Origin: JBFJVZ01 sp041623895
Lineage (GTDB): Bacteria > Planctomycetota > Planctomycetia > Pirellulales > Pirellulaceae
Direction: 5' to 3'
NCBI GenBank assembly: GCA_041623895.1
Contig: JBFJVZ010000394.1
Span: 1 to 7,292 of the forward strand
Length of the DNA: 7,292 nucleotides
Below the pieces are notes generated by a model. The model was not told where the DNA came from. It worked only from the letters and a program-made list of their open reading frames with translations, and did no database searches. How positions within the stretch are numbered: position 1 is the first letter of the stretch; the number at the start of each line of letters is the position of its first letter. A program made the translations under genes and the position numbers. Below, piece after piece: positions 1 to 6,909 of the stretch.

Positions 1-285
1 ATGATGCGCAGCCGTACGGCACGATCAAACGCGTCAGCAAGCGAGTTGCGAAATCTGATGCGCCGCGTCATCGCCGCCGGCAGCGACCAGGCGGCACTGG
101 CCACCGCGGTTAAACAAATAGAGAATTGGGTTGCTGGCGACAAGCAGCGCCAAGCAGCGTTGGGCCAAATGGCGGCAGCGGCGATGGAACGAGGCGCAGG
201 ATCCGAAGCTGCACAAAAACAAATCAAAACTTGGAAAGAAAAGTTCTCGGAAAAAGAGCCGGCACCTGAAAACAAAGAGAAGTGA
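1..285 (+). CDS. Hypothetical small or 5'-truncated protein
   Basis: I do not recognise this product. The frame is open from the first base of the window and ends with TGA at 283-285. Two ATG codons open it, so it may be a complete 94-residue protein or the C-terminal end of a longer gene that begins outside the window; the sequence cannot decide. The visible part has no signal peptide or membrane segment. Residues of about 12-80 are rich in Ala, Gln, Arg and Lys and look mainly helical, and the tail after residue 80 is highly charged and Pro/Glu/Lys-rich. Its stop codon directly abuts the ATG of the next gene (no bases between), which suggests cotranscription and coupled translation with the exported DUF1549/DUF1553 gene. 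Confidence 0.5.
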   Translation: MMRSRTARSNASASELRNLMRRVIAAGSDQAALATAVKQIENWVAGDKQRQAALGQMAAAAMERGAGSEAAQKQIKTWKEKFSEKEPAPENKEK

Positions 286-2400
286 ATGCGTTGGTCGTGT
301 GCTCTTCTGTTGCTTGGCCTGATGACCAACTCGGTGCGCGCTGATGATGCGGTGGATTTCGATACAGAAATCGTCCCCATTCTTACACGCGCAGGCTGCA
401 ATGCCGGCTCCTGTCACGGTGCTGCGATCGGTCGCGGTGGTTTTAAGCTGTCTTTGCTCGGATCAGATGCTGCCGCGGATCATGCAGCCATCGTGCATCA
501 ACTGCAAGGCCGCCGAGTCAACCTTTCTGATGCAGAGAAAAGCCTGCTGCTGAAAAAACCAGCCGAGCAACTTGGCCATGAGGGCGGGTTGAGACTGGAG
601 CAGGACTCGCCGCATTACTCAAGAATCTTGCATTGGATCAGCCAAGGCGGACAGCGGATTCAGAAGCGACGGCTCACGGAATTGGTCGTCAACCCAAGTG
701 ATGTTGTCAGCAAAAACACGGACGAAAGTTTCAACGTTCACGTCACCGCAATGTTCGACGATGGTCAATCGACTGATGTTACTTTGACAACGGTTCTGAC
801 CGCCGATGATCCCGATGCGGTCAAGATCGACGCTGATCACGGAAAATTGACGGTTACTCGTCGCGGTATTCACACCGTGATCGCTCGTTTCCTGGACCGC
901 GTTGTTCCGATTCGGATTACGGTTCCGCTAAACGATGACTGGCAACCTGAAACCAGGCCTGGCGAAAACCAAATTGATGTATTCATCAATCGGCAACTGG
1001 ATCAACTTCGGCTGCCAAGCTCGCCGCCCGCACCCGCCAGCCAGTTGTTGCGGCGAATTACTTTGGACTTGGTTGGCCGACTGCCGACGCTGGACGAATA
1101 CCGTCAGTTCGGGCGAGATGCTTCGCTGCAGGCATTGGTCGATCGGTTGCTGGACTCGGAGGCACACGCGCGCTATTGGGCGCTGAAATGGGCAAACATC
1201 CTGGCGATCGATTCCAAACAGCTGCAGCCTGAGGGCGCAAGAGTATTTCACGATTGGCTTGCCGAGCAAATTCAGAGCGATACGCCCATTACCGTTATGG
1301 CAAAGACGATGCTCACGTCCTTGGGGGATGGCCACGAGATTGGCCCGGTGAATTTCTTGCGCAGCGGATCCTCACCGGGCGACTTGGCCGAGCATGCCTC
1401 GCGCGTCTTCATGGGTGCTCGCCTGAGATGTGCGAATTGCCACAATCATCCGCTGGATCGTTGGACCCAAGACGACTATCACGGGCTGGCGGCGATCTTC
1501 GCCAAAGTGAAACGCGACCGTGTTGTCAGTTTTTTGAAGCGCGGCGAAGTCACTCATCCCGTCAGCGGGCAAGCGGCGATCCCGCGGATCCCCGGTGATC
1601 GCGATCTGGCACCGGATACCGATGGCAGAATTGAATTTGCGAATTGGTTGACCGGTGATGACAACCCCTATCTGGCAACAGTAACGGTCAATCGGTTGTG
1701 GCAACAGTTGATGGGACGGGGCTTGGTCGAGCCTGCAGACGATCTGCGTGCGACGAATCCGGCGACAAATCCCGACTTGCTGGATTGGCTTGCGCGTGAC
1801 TTTGCCGAGCATGGATACCGGATGAAGCACACGCTGCGAACGATTTGTCTTTCGCATGCTTATCGCCGCAGTTCACAGCCGGTGCCGGGCAACGAAGCGG
1901 ACACGGTGTTCTTTTCACGCTATTTGACGCGGCCGCTGGAAGCGGAAGTGATTGCAGATGCGATCGCTGATGCCACGGGTGTTTTGATTCGACATGGCGA
2001 TCAGCCAACCATCCGCGCGGTCGCCCTGACAGATAACCGTGCGTTATCTGCTTCCCTGCAGGTCTTGGGCCGCTGTGATCGGATGACGGACTGTGCATCG
2101 GGCCGCATGACCGGCGCATCACTCGCCAGAACACTGCATCTGATCAATGGTCCGCTGATCAACGATCGAATCAGCCATCCAGATGGGCGGCTGGCAAAAG
2201 CATTGGCCGCCGAACCTGATAACGAAAAACTTATGGACCGGCTGTACCTGATCACTCTCGGGCGGCCGGCGGACAACCGGTTATATTGGCGAAAGCAGCT
2301 GTCCGCAGCAAATCTGGATGATCCGCAGGCACGAGCAGAGTTCTTCCAGGATCTGTTTTGGGGACTGTTGACCAGCGAATCCTTTATCACCAATCATTAA
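286..2400 (+). CDS. Exported DUF1549/DUF1553 protein with Ig-like domain and two cytochrome c-like Cys motifs
   Basis: A 704-residue protein of the planctomycete-type DUF1549 (PSCyt2) plus DUF1553 (PSD1) family. Seen: a Sec-type signal peptide at residues 1-19 (hydrophobic ALLLLGLM, likely cut after VRA); a conserved N-terminal block with GCNAGSCHG, in which Cys38, Cys43 and His44 form CX4CH; a bacterial Ig-like (BIG2-type) domain at about 130-213; DUF1549 from about 230, containing a canonical CXXCH at Cys382-Ala-Asn-Cys385-His386 followed by NHPLDRW; and DUF1553 from about 447 (NPYLATVTVNRLW) to the end, which closes with ESFITNH, the usual family ending, so the gene is complete. Known of the family: predicted extracytoplasmic and possibly haem-binding; biochemical function is not established. 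The ATG at 286 follows the upstream TGA with no gap, preceded by a purine-rich stretch (AAAGAGAAG). It is followed by a DUF1501 gene, the usual partner. Family assignment is strong; haem binding is inference. Confidence 0.93.
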   Translation: MRWSCALLLLGLMTNSVRADDAVDFDTEIVPILTRAGCNAGSCHGAAIGRGGFKLSLLGSDAAADHAAIVHQLQGRRVNLSDAEKSLLLKKPAEQLGHEGGLRLEQDSPHYSRILHWISQGGQRIQKRRLTELVVNPSDVVSKNTDESFNVHVTAMFDDGQSTDVTLTTVLTADDPDAVKIDADHGKLTVTRRGIHTVIARFLDRVVPIRITVPLNDDWQPETRPGENQIDVFINRQLDQLRLPSSPPAPASQLLRRITLDLVGRLPTLDEYRQFGRDASLQALVDRLLDSEAHARYWALKWANILAIDSKQLQPEGARVFHDWLAEQIQSDTPITVMAKTMLTSLGDGHEIGPVNFLRSGSSPGDLAEHASRVFMGARLRCANCHNHPLDRWTQDDYHGLAAIFAKVKRDRVVSFLKRGEVTHPVSGQAAIPRIPGDRDLAPDTDGRIEFANWLTGDDNPYLATVTVNRLWQQLMGRGLVEPADDLRATNPATNPDLLDWLARDFAEHGYRMKHTLRTICLSHAYRRSSQPVPGNEADTVFFSRYLTRPLEAEVIADAIADATGVLIRHGDQPTIRAVALTDNRALSASLQVLGRCDRMTDCASGRMTGASLARTLHLINGPLINDRISHPDGRLAKALAAEPDNEKLMDRLYLITLGRPADNRLYWRKQLSAANLDDPQARAEFFQDLFWGLLTSESFITNH

Positions 2401-2531
2401 GGCCACGAGCGGCTTCCGCAAATGAACCACAAGAAAACGGTCCATCACGAATCTCTAAGGGGCCTAACTACTTGGTCCTTCAACATTTCTTGTTCGATAT
2501 TGGACGTTTTTGTGTTACGCCTACCAACCTC

Positions 2532-3851
2532 ATGAACAAGCCGACCCACCGACGTTGCGACGGAATTCTCAGGCGTGATTTGCTGCACGTCGGCGGATTG
2601 ACCGCGTTTGGATTCGGATTGAGCGATTGGTTTGATCTGCAACGCGCGTCTGCCATCTCTCCGAACGCATCGGCAAAGTCGTGCATCCTGATCTGGCTGG
2701 ACGGTGGTCCCAGCCATCTGGAAACATTTGATTTGAAGCCGCACGCGCCTCAGGAAGTTCGTGGGCCATTCGAGCCGATCGCGACCAACGTTCCGGGGAT
2801 TCAGATCGGCGAGCATTTTCAGCGGACGGCGCAGCTGGTCGACAAACTGGCGATCATTCGTAGCGTCACGTCAACGCTTGGCGAACATAACTTTGCCAGC
2901 CACTATTTGCTGACCGGATACAAGCCGACACCAGCACTGGTCTATCCCGGAATGCCGGCCGTGGCCACGCACGTTACCGGCAACTCCGGATCGGTGCCCG
3001 CCAATGTCGCCATCGCAAAGCCAAACGCGATGGCGGGTGCAGGCTACTTGGGCGACCGCGCGGGCGCTTTTGTGGTTCACGGCGATCCCTCCAAACCTGA
3101 TTTCAAGGTCAAAGACCTGACGTCGCCCACAGGATTATCACTCGAACGGCTCGCCCGACGTCGACAACTTCGTGAGGCTGTCGACGATTTCGCCAGGTCG
3201 TCGGAAGCGTCTTCGCAGCCGCGCGATCCATCTTTTCAGCAGGCTTATCGTTTGATCGCATCACCGCAGGCGCGAGCGGCGTTTGATCTGAACCAAGAAT
3301 CGTCGGCACTGCGGGCTCGTTATGGGCGTCACCAAATCGGACAAAGCTGTCTGATGGCACGTCGTTTGATCGAAGCGGGAACCAAGTTCGTTACCGTAAC
3401 CGATCGAGGCTGGGATACGCACGAGGATTTGGTTTTACGGTTAAAGGAAGGCTTCACGGGTGGCCGCGTTGGAAAAATTCCGAAGTTGGATACCGCATAC
3501 GCAGCGCTGTTGGATGACCTTTCGCAGCGCGGGTTACTCGATTCGACACTCGTAATCCTGATGGGCGAATTTGGCCGCACGCCGAAACTGAATCCCCGCG
3601 GCGGCCGCGATCATTGGCCGCGAGCCTTCAGTGTTGTTCTGGCCGGTGGTGGAATTCGCGGCGGGCAAGTCGTTGGCAAGTCCGATGCCCATGGTGAGCG
3701 TCCCGCGGATCGACCGGTCACACCGTCCGATCTTGTTCGCACCATTTATCACTCGCTGGGCATCGATCCCGCGGATGAGTTGCTGACCGCCGATGGACGT
3801 CCGGTGCAAATCAACCGGGACGGCGTGCTGATCAACGAGTTACTTTCGTGA
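2532..3851 (+). CDS. Tat-exported DUF1501 family protein
   Basis: A 439-residue DUF1501 protein, a family distantly related to the alkaline phosphatase/sulfatase superfamily and abundant in planctomycetes beside DUF1549/DUF1553 genes. Seen: a twin-arginine signal near the N-terminus (Arg14-Arg15 in LRRDLLHVGG, then a Gly/Phe/Leu-rich stretch); IWLDGGPSHLETFD with Asp57 and His62; DRGWDTHEDL with Asp295 and His297; GEFGRTPK from Glu346; GRDHWPRAFSVVLAGGG with Asp360-His361; and the C-terminal PVTPSDLVRTIYHSLGID. These Asp/His clusters match superfamily metal-site positions, but activity is unproven. The ATG at 2532 puts the RR motif 14 residues from the start. The frame is also open upstream to an ATG at 2358, but that stretch lies inside the preceding gene and lacks the family pattern. 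No clear Shine-Dalgarno is seen. The stop overlaps the GTG start of the WD40 gene by 4 bases, so the two are probably translationally coupled. Confidence 0.93.
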   Translation: MNKPTHRRCDGILRRDLLHVGGLTAFGFGLSDWFDLQRASAISPNASAKSCILIWLDGGPSHLETFDLKPHAPQEVRGPFEPIATNVPGIQIGEHFQRTAQLVDKLAIIRSVTSTLGEHNFASHYLLTGYKPTPALVYPGMPAVATHVTGNSGSVPANVAIAKPNAMAGAGYLGDRAGAFVVHGDPSKPDFKVKDLTSPTGLSLERLARRRQLREAVDDFARSSEASSQPRDPSFQQAYRLIASPQARAAFDLNQESSALRARYGRHQIGQSCLMARRLIEAGTKFVTVTDRGWDTHEDLVLRLKEGFTGGRVGKIPKLDTAYAALLDDLSQRGLLDSTLVILMGEFGRTPKLNPRGGRDHWPRAFSVVLAGGGIRGGQVVGKSDAHGERPADRPVTPSDLVRTIYHSLGIDPADELLTADGRPVQINRDGVLINELLS

Positions 3852-4795
3852 TTGGCAAGACCACTCGACGTTCGTTTGTTGCGGCGATCGCCGGGCTGCC
3901 GTTGGTAAACTGCCTGGCGGCGGATTCGTTTTCGCCGCCAATCACCGCGTTGGCTTTTAGCCCCGACGGAAAGCAAATCGTCGCGGGTTCGCAAGCTGGC
4001 GTCATGATAGTTGATGCCACCAGCGGCGATGTGATCAAGTCGATCGACGCCGGCATGGACAATGTTCACGACGTTCAGTTCGCGCCGGATGCAAATGCTC
4101 TTGTCGTCGCCGGCGGCGTTCCAGCAGAAACGGGCATGGTTCAAGTTTTGCAGTGGCCTACGCTGGCGCGACAGCAGACGCTGCAAATTCATGACGACGT
4201 CATTTACAAGATCGATTTCGCTGCCGACGGTTCCCATTGGGTAACCGCCTCGGGCGATCAAGTTTGCTCCGTTATCAAAACCGGTACCGAAAAACCCGTC
4301 ACACGATTCACGCGACATTCTCGCGGTGTGATGGGGGCAGTCTTTTTGCCCGACAAAGAAACGATTGTCAGCGGATCACGTGATGAAACGCTGCGAGTCT
4401 GGAATGCCTCCAGCGGTGAAAATCTGAGGACGCTGCACAATCATTCACGCGACGTCCTGGACTTGGCCGTTAAGCCAACATCGGGTGGTTTGCCGATGGT
4501 GGCCTCCGCATCGGCCGATTTTACGGTTCGTTTTTGGCAACCAACCATCGGCCGCATGGTGCGATTCGCGCGGCTACCGAGCGAGCCGCTGTGCATTGCC
4601 TGGTGTGCCGGCGATAAACTGATCGCAGGTTGCCGTGATGGATCGGCAAGACTGGTTAACTCGCAGACCGTACAGATCGAGAGTACGTTTCCGCTCAGTG
4701 ACGGATGGCTCTTCGCAGTCGCGGTCAGTCCAACGAATGATCGTCACCTTGTCTTTGGCACCACCAACGGGGGACTGCATCGACTGGATCTCTAA
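3848..4795 (+). CDS. Exported seven-bladed WD40 beta-propeller protein
   Basis: A 315-residue WD40-repeat protein. The start is GTG at 3848, overlapping the DUF1501 stop (GTGA, 3848-3851). Residues 1-25 form a twin-arginine-like signal: KTTRRSF with Arg7-Arg8, hydrophobic VAAIAGLPLV, then NCLAAD; a lipobox reading (LVNC) is poor because Asn precedes Cys. After it, seven repeats can be laid out at about 32-60, 73-105, 117-147, 160-190, 202-234, 246-274 and 287-315, enough for one closed propeller with little else. The clearest are repeat 1 (ITALAFSPDGKQIVAGS), repeat 4 (DETLRVWNASSG) and repeat 5 (DFTVRFWQ). Such propellers are binding platforms without catalysis of their own. Given the neighbours, an inferred role is to scaffold or bind the exported DUF1549/DUF1553 and DUF1501 products. 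The ligand is unknown. Confidence 0.88.
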   Translation: MIGKTTRRSFVAAIAGLPLVNCLAADSFSPPITALAFSPDGKQIVAGSQAGVMIVDATSGDVIKSIDAGMDNVHDVQFAPDANALVVAGGVPAETGMVQVLQWPTLARQQTLQIHDDVIYKIDFAADGSHWVTASGDQVCSVIKTGTEKPVTRFTRHSRGVMGAVFLPDKETIVSGSRDETLRVWNASSGENLRTLHNHSRDVLDLAVKPTSGGLPMVASASADFTVRFWQPTIGRMVRFARLPSEPLCIAWCAGDKLIAGCRDGSARLVNSQTVQIESTFPLSDGWLFAVAVSPTNDRHLVFGTTNGGLHRLDL

Positions 4796-4832
4796 CGGGA
4801 GCGCAAAGGATGGTGACCACAACGGTTGGCTG

Positions 4833-4896
4833 GGGCGACGCTCCCGCCGAGCCGCAAACCGATTTCCCCATTTCCGGCTCGGCGGGAGCCTCGCCC
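4833..4896. repeat. Long imperfect inverted repeat (GEAPAEP-type element)
   Basis: The arm at 4833-4854 (core GCTCCCGCCGAGCCG) is the reverse complement of 4875-4896 (core CGGCTCGGCGGGAGC), with one mismatch in 22 pairs (C4839 against C4890) and a 20-base loop. In one frame of the minus strand the right arm reads EGEAPAEP; from memory this peptide is frequent in spurious planctomycete translations, which points to a dispersed REP/MITE-like element. The predicted hairpin is very stable and sits 37 bases after the WD40 stop codon, so it could stop transcription or protect the 3' end of the upstream mRNA. It lacks a T-tract, so a classical intrinsic terminator is not supported. Confidence 0.75.
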
Positions 4897-4897
4897 T

Positions 4898-4966
4898 CCC
4901 AATTCACAGACCCCACGTTTCCGGTCCCAATTCACACACCCCACGTTTCCGGTTTCGATTCACAGT
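4898..4966 (+). repeat. Tandem repeat, 28-bp unit, about 2.4 copies
   Basis: Two adjoining 28-base units, 4898-4925 and 4926-4953, both begin CCCAATTCACA and end CCCCACGTTTCCGGT and differ only at position 12 of the unit (G4909 versus C4937). A degenerate third start at 4954-4965 keeps ATTCACAG. The array starts just after the inverted repeat and ends about 20 bases before the decarboxylase start. The array is too short, and lacks spacers, to be CRISPR. It may be an extension of the adjoining repeat element made by slippage, or repeated protein-binding sites; nothing in the sequence decides. Confidence 0.85.
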
Positions 4967-4987
4967 CATGTCAACACGAACAATCGC

Positions 4988-6478
4988 ATGACAGCTGACG
5001 ACTTGATTGCCGCTGCGTACGATCCGGAGACCACTGCGGCGCTGTGCCGAAAGTTGGCCGATGCGCTGCGTGAACATTTGCAGTGCGTGCAGTCAGCCGG
5101 CGCGCCGGTGTCGACTTGGGTCGAACCTGCCGACAACATTGCGATCGCCGATCAGATCCTGGAACAAGCCGCCGGCCGTGGCGATCTTGAATCCATTTCC
5201 CAGCGGTTCGAACAACTGGCCAGACTAAGTCTCGGTCGCGGGCAAAACCTGAATCATCCGCACTACATCGGCCATCAAGTCCCCGCTGCTTTGCCGCTGG
5301 CCGGATTGTTTGAGGCGGTTGCGTCGGTGACCAATCAAGTTCAAGGCGTTTATGAAATGGGACCTTGGGCCGTGTCCGCCGAGCGGGCGTTGATCGAGCG
5401 GCTGGGGGAAAAAATTGGCTTCGCATCAGGCAAGTTCGGTGGGCTGGTCACATCCGGTGGTTCGCTGGGAAACTTGACTGCACTGATAACGGCGCGGAAC
5501 AAGGCGATCCCGGACGGTTGGGCAAAAGGAATTACCAACGGTGCTGCAAGACCCGTGATCGTTGCCCATGCCGACGCGCACTATTGCGTTGATCGGGCCG
5601 CCGGTGTGATGGGCATTGGAACAAACCAACTGATCCGCTTGCCACTGGACTCCGATCGTCGCATCGACGTCATTCAGTTAGACCGAATTCTGAAAGACTT
5701 GCGACATCGATCCGTCCCGATCATCGCGGTGGTCGCGGTTGCCGGATCGACACCCATTGGCGCCTTCGATCCTCTGGAGGAGATCCATCGTGTTTGTGAT
5801 CGCCATCATGTTTGGCTGCACGTCGACGCGGCGCACGGCGGCGCGGCTTGTTTCAGTGATCAGCATCGACAGCTGGTCAACGGGCTGCAGCTGGCTGACA
5901 GTGTTGTTTTTGATGCTCACAAGATGATGTTCGTGCCGGCACTCTGTGCTTTTGTGTTCTATAAAAACCGCGATGATCGATTCAGGGCGTTCCAGCAGTC
6001 GGCGCCGTACTTGTTCGATCCCTCGTCGCCGGACATGGCGGAGTATGACAACGGTGTGGTCACGCTGGAGTGCACCAAACGCGCCGCCGCATTAGGTTTG
6101 TGGGCTGTATGGTCGATCTTTGGCGAAAGCTTGTTTGAACAATTGGTGGACAAAGTTTTTGCCACCGCCCAAGAGCTGTATGAACTGCTGCAAAACGACG
6201 AAGATTTTTCAACTTATGGTCCGCCAACAAGCAATATTGTCGTATTCCGTTACGAACCGGAGACCGTGCGGGATGCGAGTGCCGAACAGATCGATCGCGT
6301 GCAGTTGGAACTTCGTCGCAAGATTAACCGCAGCGGCAAAGCGTACTTGACGCAAACCAGTATCGACGGCCGCGTCTATTTGCGTTCCACGATCATGAAC
6401 CCGTTGACCGACAAAACTCACTTGGCCGAGATCGTTCATCAGCTGCGGCAATACCTGGAAACGTGGATCTCCTTATGA
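4988..6478 (+). CDS. PLP-dependent group II amino acid decarboxylase
   Basis: A 496-residue fold-type I pyridoxal phosphate enzyme of the group II decarboxylase family (aromatic amino acid, glutamate and 2,4-diaminobutyrate decarboxylases), expected in the cytoplasm and converting an L-amino acid to its amine plus CO2. Seen: HPHYIGH at 90-96; phosphate-binding TSGGS at 155-159; HADAHYCVDRAAG with His198, which should stack on the PLP ring; AGSTPIGAFD at 252-261; HVDAAHGG with Asp280, which should pair with the pyridine nitrogen; DAHKMM with Lys312, the expected Schiff-base lysine; and the C-terminal YLRSTIMNPLTD. Length fits the family. The start is set at ATG 4988 (MTADDLIAAAYD): the frame is open up to 4826, but that extension translates repeat DNA (residues such as REPRPPNSQ) and is not protein-like. 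No Shine-Dalgarno is evident. The substrate cannot be read from the sequence; diaminobutyrate or aromatic amino acids are candidates. Its stop overlaps the next start (ATGA). Confidence 0.92.
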   Translation: MTADDLIAAAYDPETTAALCRKLADALREHLQCVQSAGAPVSTWVEPADNIAIADQILEQAAGRGDLESISQRFEQLARLSLGRGQNLNHPHYIGHQVPAALPLAGLFEAVASVTNQVQGVYEMGPWAVSAERALIERLGEKIGFASGKFGGLVTSGGSLGNLTALITARNKAIPDGWAKGITNGAARPVIVAHADAHYCVDRAAGVMGIGTNQLIRLPLDSDRRIDVIQLDRILKDLRHRSVPIIAVVAVAGSTPIGAFDPLEEIHRVCDRHHVWLHVDAAHGGAACFSDQHRQLVNGLQLADSVVFDAHKMMFVPALCAFVFYKNRDDRFRAFQQSAPYLFDPSSPDMAEYDNGVVTLECTKRAAALGLWAVWSIFGESLFEQLVDKVFATAQELYELLQNDEDFSTYGPPTSNIVVFRYEPETVRDASAEQIDRVQLELRRKINRSGKAYLTQTSIDGRVYLRSTIMNPLTDKTHLAEIVHQLRQYLETWISL

Positions 6479-6882
6479 CGGTAACGGCTTATTTCTTCGG
6501 AATCCTTATCATCACCCTGTTGGCGTTGTTCGTTGTCATTGTCGGACCACTCGCGCTAAACTTCGTGCTTGAACGACCGTCAGGTATCCTTCGCGAGTGG
6601 CACCAAACGATGACCACTATTCCCGCCGACACATCAAGCCCGTCTTCACAGGAACTTTGGGATGCCGCAATCTCAGTGCTTGATCGCGCCGACGGAAAGC
6701 TGATCCGTGAGTGGAACTCGCCATATTCATTCGGAGAGGGGGTTTATCGTGAGTACCGCTTAAACGATACTGACGTTCTGATCGAGGTCGATCGCCGGAA
6801 CGGGTTTACGATTTCGGGAAAGAGCACCGTCGCGGAGCCGCTCGCACAACAGATCCAACGCGAAGTGCAGTTGAGCCGATAA
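6475..6882 (+). CDS. Single-pass membrane protein of unknown function
   Basis: A 135-residue protein that I do not recognise. The ATG at 6475 overlaps the decarboxylase stop as ATGA, the most economical start; an in-frame GTG at 6463 would add four residues. Residues 5-31 form one strongly hydrophobic transmembrane segment (FFGILIITLLALFVVIVG), with an Arg-containing flank (LERPSGILREW) after it. The rest is a soluble domain of about 100 residues, mixed alpha/beta in appearance (SFGEGVYREYRLNDTDVLIEVDRRNGFTISGK), ending in a helix with QQIQREVQL. There are no cysteines or obvious catalytic motifs. Tight coupling suggests coexpression with the decarboxylase. By charge, the soluble domain may lie in the cytoplasm (Arg and Lys after the segment), but the topology is uncertain. 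Confidence 0.78.
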   Translation: MTVTAYFFGILIITLLALFVVIVGPLALNFVLERPSGILREWHQTMTTIPADTSSPSSQELWDAAISVLDRADGKLIREWNSPYSFGEGVYREYRLNDTDVLIEVDRRNGFTISGKSTVAEPLAQQIQREVQLSR

Positions 6883-6909
6883 CGATGCCATCGCCGCAGC
6901 ACGGCATCG
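6883..6909 (+). terminator. Weak hairpin after the membrane-protein gene (possible terminator)
   Basis: Directly after the TAA stop, CGATGCC (6883-6889) pairs perfectly with GGCATCG (6903-6909) around a 13-base loop. The following bases (GGCATTTACAC) contain no T-tract, so this is at best a weak or factor-dependent end, and a seven-base stem can occur by chance in this composition. Confidence 0.2.

Noticed and set aside
1372..1857. 161-residue minus-strand open frame inside the DUF1549/DUF1553 gene
   Set aside because: It is opposite the conserved CANCH and DUF1553 region; its composition is explained by the codon use of the real gene.
2358..2531. Upstream ATG at 2358 as the start of the DUF1501 gene
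   Set aside because: It would overlap the end of the DUF1549/DUF1553 gene and place 58 non-family residues before the RR signal, which is expected near the true N-terminus.
2532..3851. Sulfatase with a formylglycine site
   Set aside because: There is no C/S-X-P-S-R motif; the motif set (GWDTH, EFGRTP, GRDHW) is that of DUF1501.
3749..4318. 189-residue open frame on the minus strand
   Set aside because: It lies across the DUF1501 and WD40 genes, both firmly supported by motifs, and its translation shows no domain or signal; it is an antisense shadow.
4898..4966. CRISPR array
   Set aside because: The 28-bp units adjoin with no spacers, there are barely more than two copies, and no cas genes are present.
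4810..4998. Small 62-residue + strand frame with AAAGGA just before its ATG
   Set aside because: It translates the inverted and tandem repeats, ends just inside the decarboxylase, and the purine tract touches the ATG, so spacing is wrong for a ribosome binding site.
4988..6882. Classical amino acid decarboxylase/antiporter acid-resistance pair
   Set aside because: The coupled partner has only one membrane segment and 135 residues, far too small for an amino acid antiporter.
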